From positions 1-38,908 of the forward strand of contig CACWLY010000032.1 of the NCBI GenBank assembly GCA_902761825.1: a stretch of DNA of 38,908 bases, in the 5' to 3' direction. The notes under the pieces are model-generated. The model had not been told where the DNA came from. It searched no databases and was given only the letters and a program-made list of their open reading frames with translations. The position numbers and the translations under genes were made by a program. Positions within the stretch are counted from its first letter, which is position 1. The number at the start of each line of letters is the position of its first letter. This DNA is from an uncultured Eubacteriales bacterium (GTDB lineage Bacteria > Bacillota > Clostridia > Christensenellales > Aristaeellaceae). This document shows, one piece after another, positions 15,325 through 23,656 of the stretch.

Positions 15325-16157
15325 GCCGGATCCTTCGCTATGTTCGCCGGGAAGCGCTGCCGGGCCTGCTTGGGATCGCGCTTGGCTGCCTGCTGCTGTT
15401 TCCGGTGTTTTACGGCGTGATGGGCGCGTTCAAAACCCCCGCGGAGTTCAACGCCTATCCGCCTTCCGTGCTGCCCGGCAGCTTTTTAAACCTTGAAAAC
15501 TTCAGGGCCGTGTTCACGCAGGTGCCCATGCCGCGGTATTTCCTCAACAGCCTGATCACCGCGACCCTGACCTCGGTCGTGCGCCTGATTGTCGCCGCGC
15601 TGGCGGCGTACGCCTTCGCGTTTTACCGTTTCCGGGGCGAAAAGGTTTTGTTTATCCTGATTCTGGGCACCATGATGCTGCCGGCGGATACGCTTCTGAT
15701 CACCAATTATCAGACCGTGTCCCGCCTGGGCCTGCTGGACAGCTATCTGGGCGTCTGCATCGTCACCTTTGTCAGCGCGTCCCAGATGTTCATGCTGCGG
15801 CAGCATTTCAGGAGCGCGCCCGGAGCCGTGCGGGAGGCCGCGCAGCTGGACGGCTGCGGCGATTTGCGGTTCGCGGTTTCCATACTGACGCCCATGAGCC
15901 TGCCGCTGATGCTGATTCTGTTTGTGCAGAGCTTTGTGACCCAATGGAACGCCTATCTGTGGCCGCTGCTGGTCACCAACACCAACGCGATGCGCACCGT
16001 TCAGGTGGGCGTGACCATGCTGACCGCCATCGAGGGCACCAATTACGAGACCGTGCTCGCGGGCGCGACGGTGGCGATGATCCCGGCCGCCATCCTGTTT
16101 GTGGCGATGCGCCGCAGCCTGACCCGCACCATGAGCCAGGGCGCTGTTATCGGCTGA
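15321..16157 (+). CDS. CUT1-type ABC importer permease (UgpE/MalG-like)
   Basis: A 278-residue second permease subunit. The start GTG overlaps the previous stop (GTGA). Features are an N-terminal helix LGIALGCLLLFPVFYGVMGAF, the PxxxF region typical of MalG/UgpE (MLPADTLLITNYQTVSRLGLLDS) and the EAA loop EAAQLDGCGDLRFAVSILTP near residues 172-191. It forms the heterodimeric channel with the preceding gene product. No ATPase gene is present in the operon; CUT1 systems often share a MsmK/UgpC-like ATPase encoded elsewhere. Confidence 0.9.
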   Translation: MSRILRYVRREALPGLLGIALGCLLLFPVFYGVMGAFKTPAEFNAYPPSVLPGSFLNLENFRAVFTQVPMPRYFLNSLITATLTSVVRLIVAALAAYAFAFYRFRGEKVLFILILGTMMLPADTLLITNYQTVSRLGLLDSYLGVCIVTFVSASQMFMLRQHFRSAPGAVREAAQLDGCGDLRFAVSILTPMSLPLMLILFVQSFVTQWNAYLWPLLVTNTNAMRTVQVGVTMLTAIEGTNYETVLAGATVAMIPAAILFVAMRRSLTRTMSQGAVIG

Positions 16158-16206
16158 CAACGGCGGAATGCCGCTGCGATATAGTATTTTCAAGGAGGAA
16201 ACGATC

Positions 16207-17502
16207 ATGAACAAGCGTTTTTTCGCGGCCCTGATTTCCCTTGCGCTGCTGCTCGGCATTTCCGCCTGCGCTGGCGCGGAAACGACCCGGCTCATTTTCT
16301 GGCATTCCATGTCGGATGAGGCCGGAAAGCTGATCGAGGCGTGCGTGAAACGGTTTAACGAAACGGCGGGCGCCGAAAAAGGAATCGAAATAGAAACGGT
16401 TTATCAGGGTACCTACGCCGAGGCCGCGACCAAAATGAACAGCATGCTGATGAACGGCCAGACGGACAGCCTGCCCGACGTGATGCAGATGGACGCCACC
16501 GGCAAGGTTTCCTTCGCCGCCGCGGAGAACGCCTATACCGTCGATATGGCGCTTGCGGAACATCCGCAGGACGATCTTTCCGATCTGCTGGCTCCGGCCA
16601 TGGCCAACTGGCAGCTTGCCGGCGCGCAGCTGGGCCTGCCGTTCGCCACTTCCACCACGGTCATGTATTACAATAAGACCGCTTTGGATGCGGCGGGGAA
16701 AGCGGTCCCCGTCACCCTGGCGGATATCGGCGGGCTGGCCGGTCTGGCCGCGGATGGCGTTACCGTATACGCCGCCGTTCCCAATACGCCCACGCTGGCC
16801 AACTGGCTGGGGCAGCTCGGAAGCGATCTGGTCAACCGGCACAACGGCTCCGAGGGCACCGCGACGGCGCTGGACTGCATCGAAAACGGCGCGCTGGCCG
16901 ATTTCCTGCAAGCGTGGAAGGCGCTCTACGCCACCGGCGCGCTGGCGAACACCAACGGCTCCAGCGATGAGTTTGTCGCCGGACGGCAGCTGATCATGAC
17001 CAGCTCTTCCTCCAGCATCGCTTCGCTGCTGGAGCGCATCGCGGGCTCCTTTGAGCTCGGCGTAGCCCCGTATCCCCGCGTCAGCGACGAAGCCTCGGCG
17101 GGCGCTACGGTGTCGGGCAGCTGCCTGGTGATGTTCGATCACGGCGAAGCGCGCAGGGAAGCGGCCTGGCAGTTCGCGCGCTTTATGACCGGCGCGGACG
17201 TGCAGGCCGATTTCGCCAAGGGCACCGGCTATCTGCCCGCCAATCTTGCGGCCGAGCAGAGCGAAACCTGGCAGGCGCTGATCGGCGAATACCCGCAGTA
17301 CAACGTCGGCCTTGCGCAGCTGAAGGAGACGCCCGACAGCATGCGCAGCGTCACCGTCGGCCCTGCCGCCGATTTCTACTATGCGATCATGAACGATATT
17401 TCCGATATGCTGGACAGCGATCTGTCCGTGGAGGAAACGGTCGATATCATGGCCGACGATCTGGGCGGGATGCTGGAGCAGTACGCCCGGGCAAACCCGT
17501 AA
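16207..17502 (+). CDS. ABC importer substrate-binding lipoprotein (SBP family 1, UgpB-like)
   Basis: A 431-residue binding protein. A lipoprotein signal (hydrophobic ALISLALLLG then lipobox ISAC) anchors Cys21 to the membrane. The mature part starts TTRLIFWHSMSDEAGKLIEA, like UgpB-type family 1 proteins, and continues with the two-lobe fold (PFATSTTVMYYNKTALDAAG, and MFDHGEARREAAWQFARFMT near 316-335). SD AAGGAGG is 8 bases before the ATG. As third gene behind the FMN riboswitch it sets the substrate of the system. A flavin or flavin precursor is inferred from the riboswitch; glycerophosphodiesters, the UgpB-type ligand, are the alternative. The stop codon lies inside the 98-bp repeat that follows. 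Confidence 0.9.
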   Translation: MNKRFFAALISLALLLGISACAGAETTRLIFWHSMSDEAGKLIEACVKRFNETAGAEKGIEIETVYQGTYAEAATKMNSMLMNGQTDSLPDVMQMDATGKVSFAAAENAYTVDMALAEHPQDDLSDLLAPAMANWQLAGAQLGLPFATSTTVMYYNKTALDAAGKAVPVTLADIGGLAGLAADGVTVYAAVPNTPTLANWLGQLGSDLVNRHNGSEGTATALDCIENGALADFLQAWKALYATGALANTNGSSDEFVAGRQLIMTSSSSSIASLLERIAGSFELGVAPYPRVSDEASAGATVSGSCLVMFDHGEARREAAWQFARFMTGADVQADFAKGTGYLPANLAAEQSETWQALIGEYPQYNVGLAQLKETPDSMRSVTVGPAADFYYAIMNDISDMLDSDLSVEETVDIMADDLGGMLEQYARANP

Positions 17503-17597
17503 TACTATTCTCAATCTAAAATCTTATCATCTTTGGGTGTCTTTTCCGTCTTGGCGTTGCTTCATTCCGGTCAACGTAGCGCTGCTACGCCTCCCTC
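17500..17597 (+). repeat. 98-bp intergenic repeat, copy A
   Basis: The block from TAATACTATTCTCAATC to CGCCTCCCTC is identical to 24943-25040 except for one base (C at 17523 against A). It contains two adjacent potential hairpins, CGTTG/CAACG (17555-17576) and GTAGC/GCTAC (17576-17588). Its first three bases are the stop codon of the binding-protein gene. It lies in a convergent gap in the same orientation as the upstream operon, as does copy B. I do not know its function. Confidence 0.9.
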
Positions 17598-17598
17598 A

Positions 17599-17630
17599 AG
17601 GAGCGGCATGAATTAATCATTGCCGCTCCT
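17599..17630. terminator. Convergent hairpin terminator
   Basis: AGGAGCGGCA (17599-17608) and TGCCGCTCCT (17621-17630) form a perfect 10-bp stem with a 12-base AT-rich loop, placed at the meeting point of two operons and overlapping the last codons of the phosphodiesterase gene. A T run is lacking on both sides (GTTCGTTTGC follows on plus), so it may act by itself weakly or with the neighbouring repeat. Confidence 0.5.
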
Positions 17631-19454
17631 GTTCGTTTGCTTCGGAAGACGTTTCCGGCTCTATAAACTCCTCCACCAGCGTATGCACGATATCGCTTGC
17701 CGCGGAGGCGGTGACCGCGCCGACGGCCAGGGATACGTTGTTCGTGATGATGTTGTCCACGCCCAGGTCGATCATGCGCTGCATGACGTCGGCCCGATCG
17801 ACCGTCCAGGCGTATACCTGCTTTCCGGCGCGGTGCGAACGCGAAACCATATCGCGGGTGACGTAGGAGAAGGCCACGCTGAAGTGATCGGCCGCCGTCA
17901 GCTGCTCCAGGTTGCCGTACATCATCGACATGACGTATACGGTGGTCAATTCGGGGGCGTATTCCTTGATCTTTTCCAGGGAGGCGTAATGCTGGCAGGT
18001 GACCACGCACTGATCCTCAAAGCCGTTTTCAAGGATGATATCGGCCACGGCTTTTTCCAGCCCCTGATCGTGCACCGTGGGCTTCAGCTCGATGTTCAGC
18101 CGGATGCCGCGCTGCAGGGCGAAGTCGATGGCGTCCTGCAGCAGCGGAATGCGCTCGCCCGCGAAATCGGGGCCGAAACGGCTGCCCGCGTCCAGTCGGC
18201 TGAGCTCCTCCCAGGTCAGCTCCCAGGCGCGTTTGTTCACGCCGGCGACCCGGGCGAGGCTGGCGTCATGCAGGCAGAAAACCGCGCCGTCGCTGCTTTG
18301 CCGGACGTCCAATTCGATCCAGTCCGCGCCCTGTTCCCAGGCGGCCTCAAAGGCCGCCATCGTGTTTTCGGGCGCCTGCAGCGACGCGCCGCGATGCGCG
18401 GTGATCTCGGTCGCGCGCAGGTATTCGATATCCAGGTTGTAGTGTCCGCGCTGATAGCGGTAGATCACCAGCGAACAGCCTGCCAGCGCCACAAGCACGG
18501 CCAGAATACTCAGCGAGCGCAGCAGACGCCTGCGCCGCGGGTCGGCTGCGGAAGCGATATCGTCGGCTTCGGGAAGCGGCAGCCCGCTTTCCGCCGCGCG
18601 GCGGCGATACAGCGTCAGGATCACCGAAAACAGCGTGGGCACCGACAGGATGCTGATGAAAAGCAGTACGCCAAGCAGCAGCGTCAGCAGATGGCCTGAA
18701 AAGCGCGGGTAAGGCGAAGCGAAATCAGGCGCAGAATCAGGATGCCGAAAAGCGACAGCGCGAGAAAAAGCGCGATCAGCGCGGCCTGGACGGCAAAAAA
18801 ACAGCCAAGATCGCTGAAGAAGCTTTTTCTGGAAAGGCGCAGGCTTTGGCGGCAGGCCGCCGCGAAAGGCCGCTTTTCCAGAAGAAAGACCGGCAGCGCG
18901 TACAGCAGACGCAGCAGCGCGAAGCCCAGCGCCAGCATGAAAACGACCGTTCCGGCCAGCGCCGGCGGGTATCTGAGAACGTATTTGGCGAGGAAGACCG
19001 GAATGCGCACGGTAAACATGACGCCCGCGATCATGCCCAGATGCAGGAACACCGAAAACAGCTGAAGGTACAGCGACATGGGGATCAGCGCGGGACGCAG
19101 CAGGCGCTTCCATTCCCGGAGAACGGTTTTCACCGCGTACAGCGCGCCGCACGGCCTGCCTTCGGCCGCCTGATGCAGGATCCTGACCGCGACGGCCAGG
19201 TCGACGGCGATATAGGATCCCGTGACGATCAGGATCAGCAGCGCTCCGGCCAGCGTGACGGGATGCGCCAGGAAGGACACGATGTTTTCGGCCGTGAGGT
19301 ATCGGTGGCCGCTCAGGCGCATGATGCCGGTAAACAGCAGATTGAACGCGGGCACGATAAGCGCCCCGGCGAAAAGCTTGTATATCAGCTCAAAAAGAAA
19401 CAGCGGTTTCCAGCATACGCGCAGCAGGGAAACCGCGGAGCGGAGCGTTTTCAT
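17617..19454 (-). pseudogene. Membrane glycerophosphodiester phosphodiesterase, frameshifted
   Basis: Two overlapping frames together encode a protein of about 610 residues. The first part (19454 to about 18690) is a multi-helix membrane domain of the GDPD N-terminal membrane type, from MKTLRSAVSLL to SLRLTRAFQ. The second continues FSGHLLTLLLGVLLF, then a further helix at SILAVLVALAGCSLVIY and a GDPD domain with AHRGASLQAPENT, ELDVRQSSDG, CLHD and NIELKP, carrying the catalytic His, Glu, Asp and His. GDPDs hydrolyse glycerophosphodiesters to glycerol phosphate and an alcohol. The shift is -1 at CGCGCTTTTCAGG near 18695-18707, as if one T of a run were missing. It could be a real mutation, a sequence error or, less likely, recoding. 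It overlaps the upstream gene by 4 bases. Confidence 0.82.
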
Positions 19455-20176
19455 ACGTTCTCTCCCTTGCTTGCGGGAGGAACGCGCCCGTATACGCCTG
19501 TGCGCACTTCCTGGATATAGGCTGCCTGCATCGGCAGGCCGGGAGCGGCCAGAGCGTCGCGGACGGCGCGGTCCACGTCGTAGGTCAGATAGATGAACTG
19601 CAGGTCGAAGGCCGCCCGGGCCTTGCCTTCCGCGCAGGTCAGCAGGGCGTATTGAGCCAGCGGAATGCGGATGCTGTTGCCCACGCTCCCGATGCTGAAA
19701 AGGATGCGGTCGCCGTGCAGCGGACGCAGCCCGGCGTGATGGATGTCCCCGTAGCCCACCAGGTCGAAATCTGGCTGAAACAGCCATTTCAGGCTGTCCT
19801 CGCCATCCCAGGTGGATTGCAGATCGGACATGACGGGACGGCCGTGGATCAGCCGCACGTGCCTGCCGGAAAGCCAGGCGTGATGCTCCAGCGGCAGCTC
19901 GGCCAGCCTGCGCATCCGCCCCTCGCCCAGCTGATCGAAATAAAACTGATCGTTGGGGGCAAACTGCTTGAGCGCGATGCCTTCGTCCCAGTTTCCGCGC
20001 AGGATCACGTCGCAGTTCGCCATAGCCCAGTCGAAGGTCTCGGCGGAGGACGGGCCCTTGCCTACCAGATCGCCGAGGCACCATACGGCGTCCGCGCCGC
20101 GTTTTTTGATATCGGCGGCCACCGCCTCGGTGGCGGGCATGTTCCCGTGCAGATCGGCGAGCAGGGCAATTCTCAT
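19451..20176 (-). CDS. Metallophosphoesterase (YfcE/calcineurin-like family)
   Basis: A 241-residue calcineurin-like phosphoesterase. The two-metal motif set is visible: ALLADLHGN near residue 4 (Asp, His), CLGDLVGKGP near 33 (Asp), RGNWDEG near 60 (Asn in GN), LIHGRP (His) and GYGDIHHAG (His pair). This layout fits YfcE/PrpE-like phosphodiesterases or phosphatases with an uncertain small-molecule substrate. ATG 20176 follows GGGAGG by 7 bases and overlaps the end of the upstream hydrolase gene by 4 bases. It in turn overlaps the phosphodiesterase gene, giving a tightly packed three-gene operon. Confidence 0.87.
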   Translation of the reverse strand: MRIALLADLHGNMPATEAVAADIKKRGADAVWCLGDLVGKGPSSAETFDWAMANCDVILRGNWDEGIALKQFAPNDQFYFDQLGEGRMRRLAELPLEHHAWLSGRHVRLIHGRPVMSDLQSTWDGEDSLKWLFQPDFDLVGYGDIHHAGLRPLHGDRILFSIGSVGNSIRIPLAQYALLTCAEGKARAAFDLQFIYLTYDVDRAVRDALAAPGLPMQAAYIQEVRTGVYGRVPPASKGENV

Positions 20177-20874
20177 TTGCTTGCCTCCCGCACAAGCCAC
20201 TGGAACAGGCGCAGATGCTCGGGCAGGCGGCGCTGAATGCTTTCGGGATGCCACTGAACGCACAGGATCGGCCGTCCGTCGGCGGCTTCCATGCCCTCGG
20301 TCAGCCCGTCGGGAGCGACCGCGTTTATGATCATTCCGGGAGCCAGCGCCTTGACGGACTGATGATGGCGGCTGTTGACCATGCAGGCGTCCGTTCCCAT
20401 CACGCGGCGCAGCAGCGTATCCGGCAGGATGCGCATGCCGTGGGCGTCCGACGCGGGAATGTCATAGCAGGGATGCTTGAGTTCGTCTTTATATTGCAGG
20501 GCGATATCCTGGTACAGCGTGCCGCCCAGCGCGACGTTTACGATCTCGATCCCCCGGCAGATGCCCAGGATCGGCATTCCCTTTTCGATGGCGCGGCGGA
20601 TCAGCACGGGCTCGGCAAAATCGCGCTCGGGCGTAAGCTCGCCGCAGCAGGGCAGCTTTTCCTCCCCGTAGCAGGCGGGATTCACGTCGTCGCCGCCGGT
20701 CAGCAGCAGGCCGTCGCAGCGGTCCAGCGCTTCGATAAGACGCGCTTCGTCCTGCATGGGCGGGATCACCATCGGGATGCCGCCCGCATCCAAAACAGCC
20801 ATTATATAATCCTGGTTCACCACCATGCGACGCGTATCGTTGTCCCAGCTGGGGGTTACGGCAATCACAGGCAT
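20173..20874 (-). CDS. Gamma-glutamyl-GABA hydrolase-like (peptidase C26, PuuD family)
   Basis: A 233-residue class I glutamine-amidotransferase-like hydrolase. The nucleophile is the Cys of ILGICRGIEIVNVALGG (about residues 103-119) and the His-Glu pair is in VQWHPESIQ. LLLTGGDDVNPACYGE supplies the oxyanion region. PuuD-type enzymes cleave gamma-glutamyl amides such as gamma-glutamyl-GABA; the substrate here is not known. Two ATGs are in frame; I prefer 20874 (MPVIAVTPSW) because GGAGG lies 6 bases before it and overlaps the earlier one. First gene of the operon that ends with the phosphodiesterase. Confidence 0.88.
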   Translation of the reverse strand: MPVIAVTPSWDNDTRRMVVNQDYIMAVLDAGGIPMVIPPMQDEARLIEALDRCDGLLLTGGDDVNPACYGEEKLPCCGELTPERDFAEPVLIRRAIEKGMPILGICRGIEIVNVALGGTLYQDIALQYKDELKHPCYDIPASDAHGMRILPDTLLRRVMGTDACMVNSRHHQSVKALAPGMIINAVAPDGLTEGMEAADGRPILCVQWHPESIQRRLPEHLRLFQWLVREASK

Positions 20875-20903
20875 AAGCATCCTCCCAAACGGTTGATAGC
20901 GCT

Positions 20904-20932
20904 ATTATAGCACGGGATCAGCCGATTTTCTA
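20904..20932 (-). promoter_or_regulatory. Promoter of the C26 hydrolase operon
   Basis: Minus strand TATAAT (20909-20904) is perfect; a weak -35 TAGAAA (20932-20927) lies 17 bases upstream. It is located 30 bases before the chosen start codon. Confidence 0.55.
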
Positions 20933-20976
20933 CGCCTGCATGAAAGAAAAAATATGCATGCCGCCCATGGAGAACA

Positions 20977-21005
20977 TTGTCAAAAAAAAACAATCGTGAT
21001 ACAAT
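20977..21005 (+). promoter_or_regulatory. Promoter of the argS-dapF-dapL operon
   Basis: TTGTCA (20977-20982), a 17-base spacer that begins with an A tract, and TACAAT (21000-21005). The leader to the argS start is only about 28 bases, so a T-box, common ahead of tRNA ligase genes in this phylum, is excluded. Confidence 0.75.
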
Positions 21006-21039
21006 ATCTGGTAACTTGTTTCAAGCGGAGGGTATTGCA

Positions 21040-22749
21040 ATGGAAATCAAGGCGTTGATCGCGCAGACCGTGGAAGAAGCGGTGAAAAAGGCTTTTCCCG
21101 GCGTGGAAACCGGTCTCTCCTACGAGGCGCTTCTTGAAGTGCCGCCGGACAGCAAAATGGGCGATTTCGCCTTTCCCTGCTTCCGCCTTTCAAAGGCGCT
21201 GCGCATGGCGCCGCCCATGATCGCCCTGAAGCTGGGCGAGGCGATCGACAAGCCCGAGCTCTGCCGCGCGGAAAACGTGAACGGCTACCTCAATTTCTTC
21301 CTGAACCGGGAGAACTTTGCCCGGGATACCCTGCAAAAGGTGATGGCCGCCCCCGAAAAATGGGGAAGCGGCGAGGAGGGGCGCGGCAAGACCGCCTGCG
21401 TGGAGTATTCCTCCATCAATATCGCCAAGCGCTTTCACCTGGGCCATCTTTCCACCACGGTGATCGGCAACAGCCTCAAGCGCATCTATGATTTTCAGGG
21501 CTGGAACACCGTGTCCATCAACCATCTCGGCGACTGGGGCACGCAGTTCGGCAAAATGATCGCCGCGTACAAGCGCTGGGGCAACAAGGAAGAGGTGGAG
21601 GCCGGAGGCGTGGACGAGATGACGCGCCTGTACGTCCGCTTCAATCAGGAAGCCCAGGATAACGCCGAGCTGGAGGACGAAGGCCGCGCCTGGTTCAAAA
21701 AGATCGAGGACGGCGATCCCGAAGCGCTGGAGATCTTCCATTGGTTCAAGGATGTGACGCTCAAGGACGCAATGCGCGTTTACGATATTCTGGGCGTTCA
21801 TTTCGACAGCTACGCGGGCGAGAGCTTTTACGCCGACAAGACCGACAGGATCGTTCGGGAGCTGGAAGAGAAAAATCTGCTCAGGGAATCGGACGGCGCG
21901 AAAATCGTCGACCTTTCGGAATACGATATGCCGCCCTGCCTGATTCTCAAGAGCGACGGCGCTACGCTGTACGCCACCCGCGATCTGGCCGCCGCCATTT
22001 ACCGCAAGGAAACCTATCATTTCGACCAGAGCCTGTATATCGTGGCCTATCAGCAGGATCTGCATTTCCGCCAGTTCTTCAAGGTGCTGGAGCTCATGGG
22101 CTACGACTGGGCCCGGGATCAGTGCAAGCACGTCGCCTTCGGCATGGTCTCCTATGAAGGCCAGGGCCTGTCCACGCGCAAGGGCGTGATGATCTATCTG
22201 GACGAGCTGCTTCAGAAGGCCCAGGAAAAGGCGCTGGAGATCATCCGGGAAAAATCGCCCAACCTGCCCAATAAGGAAGAAGTCGCGCGTCAGGTGGGCG
22301 TCGGCGCGGTGGTGTACGCCACCCTGCAGAACAACCGGATCAAGGATATCGATTTCCGCTGGGACCGCGCTCTGAACTTCGACGGCGAGACCGGCCCTTA
22401 CGTGCAGTATACCTTCGCGCGCTGCGGCGCGGTCCTGCGCAAGGCGGGCGAATTGGACGCCGCGCCCGATTACGGCGCGCTCACCGACGATGAGGCGCAG
22501 GCCGTGCTGCGGCTGCTGGCGCGTTTCCCCGAGGACGTGCGCGCCGCCTGCCGCACCAACGAGCCCTATATGGTCACCCGCGCGGTCACCGATATCGCCA
22601 AGGCGTATAACAAGTATTATTACGAGCACCGCATTCTGGAAGGCGAAGCGGCCGCGCAGGCCGCCCGCGTACAGCTTACCGACGCCGTGCGCGCCGTGAT
22701 CAAAACCGGCCTGTATCTGATCGGTATGGAAGCTCCCGAGAGAATGTAA
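21040..22749 (+). CDS. argS: Arginyl-tRNA synthetase
   Basis: A 569-residue class I tRNA synthetase that charges tRNA-Arg. The N-terminal Add-1 domain (1-110) is followed by the HIGH-type motif HLGH (133-136) within NIAKRFHLGHLSTT, the NHLGDWGTQFGK segment, a KMSK-like STRKG and a C-terminal DALR anticodon-binding domain ending LIGMEAPERM, the usual ArgRS end. Start at ATG 21040 is set by GGAGGG 8 bases upstream and by homology; the frame is open back to 20977 but that part is promoter. It leads an operon with dapF and dapL. Confidence 0.96.
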   Translation: MEIKALIAQTVEEAVKKAFPGVETGLSYEALLEVPPDSKMGDFAFPCFRLSKALRMAPPMIALKLGEAIDKPELCRAENVNGYLNFFLNRENFARDTLQKVMAAPEKWGSGEEGRGKTACVEYSSINIAKRFHLGHLSTTVIGNSLKRIYDFQGWNTVSINHLGDWGTQFGKMIAAYKRWGNKEEVEAGGVDEMTRLYVRFNQEAQDNAELEDEGRAWFKKIEDGDPEALEIFHWFKDVTLKDAMRVYDILGVHFDSYAGESFYADKTDRIVRELEEKNLLRESDGAKIVDLSEYDMPPCLILKSDGATLYATRDLAAAIYRKETYHFDQSLYIVAYQQDLHFRQFFKVLELMGYDWARDQCKHVAFGMVSYEGQGLSTRKGVMIYLDELLQKAQEKALEIIREKSPNLPNKEEVARQVGVGAVVYATLQNNRIKDIDFRWDRALNFDGETGPYVQYTFARCGAVLRKAGELDAAPDYGALTDDEAQAVLRLLARFPEDVRAACRTNEPYMVTRAVTDIAKAYNKYYYEHRILEGEAAAQAARVQLTDAVRAVIKTGLYLIGMEAPERM

Positions 22750-22801
22750 ACCCCGGCGGCGGATCATACTAAACCGGAACTGATGTAAAGGAGAGACCAG
22801 C

Positions 22802-23638
22802 ATGCGTTTTACCAAGATGCACGGGATCGGCAATGATTATCTGTTCATCAATTGCTTTGACGAATACGTGCCCGATCCTTCGCGTCTTGCCATTGAAATG
22901 TGCCGCGAGCATACGGGCGTCGGCGGCGACGGCATCGTGCTGCTGGAGCCGGCGGAACGCCTGCCCTTTTCGATGCGCATTTTCAATAAGGACGGCAGCG
23001 AGGCCGAAATGTGCGGCAACGCCGCCCGCTGCATCGGCAAATATCTGTATGAGCGCGGGCTGACGCGGGAAACCGAAATCGACCTGCATACCGGCAGCGG
23101 CATCCGCCATCTGACCCTGCATACGGCGGGGGATAAGGTGGAAAGCGTGACCGTGGATATGGGTACGCCCGTGCTGGAGCCGCGCCTGATCCCGGTCGAT
23201 CTACCCGGGCAGATCGTGCTTCGCCATCGCATCCAGGTGATCGGGCAGATGTGGTTCATCACCTGCGTCAGCATGGGCAATCCGCATTGCGTGGTGTTCG
23301 TCCGCGATCCCGAGGTGCTCGATCTGCCTTCCATCGGTCCCATGTTTGAGCATCATCCGCTGTTCCCGCGCCGCACCAATGTGGAGTTCGTGCGCATGAT
23401 CAGCCGGAATATCCTGCAAATGCGCGTATGGGAGCGGGGCAGCGGCGAAACGCTGGCCTGCGGCACCGGCGCGTGCGCCGCGCTGGTGGCGGCCGTGCTC
23501 AGCGGACACAGCGACCGCCGGGCGCAGGTCAAGCTGGCGGGCGGCAATCTGGATGTGGCCTGGAATGCCGATGATAACCATGTGTATCAGACCGGTCCCG
23601 CCGCTTTTGTCTTTGAAGGCGACTGGCTGGAGGCGTAA
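22802..23638 (+). CDS. dapF: Diaminopimelate epimerase
   Basis: A 278-residue DapF that interconverts LL- and meso-diaminopimelate for lysine and cell-wall synthesis. Both catalytic cysteines are clear: EMCGNAARC (Cys71) and LACGTGACAA (Cys220). MHGIGNDY at the start and SMGNPHCVVF are further signatures. Alanine replaces the glycine usual after EMCGN. It begins 52 bases after argS with AAGGAGAG upstream and is followed after 18 bases by dapL, which makes its substrate. Confidence 0.95.
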   Translation: MRFTKMHGIGNDYLFINCFDEYVPDPSRLAIEMCREHTGVGGDGIVLLEPAERLPFSMRIFNKDGSEAEMCGNAARCIGKYLYERGLTRETEIDLHTGSGIRHLTLHTAGDKVESVTVDMGTPVLEPRLIPVDLPGQIVLRHRIQVIGQMWFITCVSMGNPHCVVFVRDPEVLDLPSIGPMFEHHPLFPRRTNVEFVRMISRNILQMRVWERGSGETLACGTGACAALVAAVLSGHSDRRAQVKLAGGNLDVAWNADDNHVYQTGPAAFVFEGDWLEA

Positions 23639-23656
23639 CGGGAGGGGAAAGCGCGC

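Noticed and set aside
18690..18710. Programmed -1 frameshift in the GDPD gene
   Set aside because: The site has a T run but no clear slippery heptamer with downstream pseudoknot, so a plain mutation or sequence error is more likely.
20881..21039. T-box riboswitch ahead of argS
   Set aside because: The promoter leaves a leader of about 28 bases, too short, and no T-box core sequence is present.
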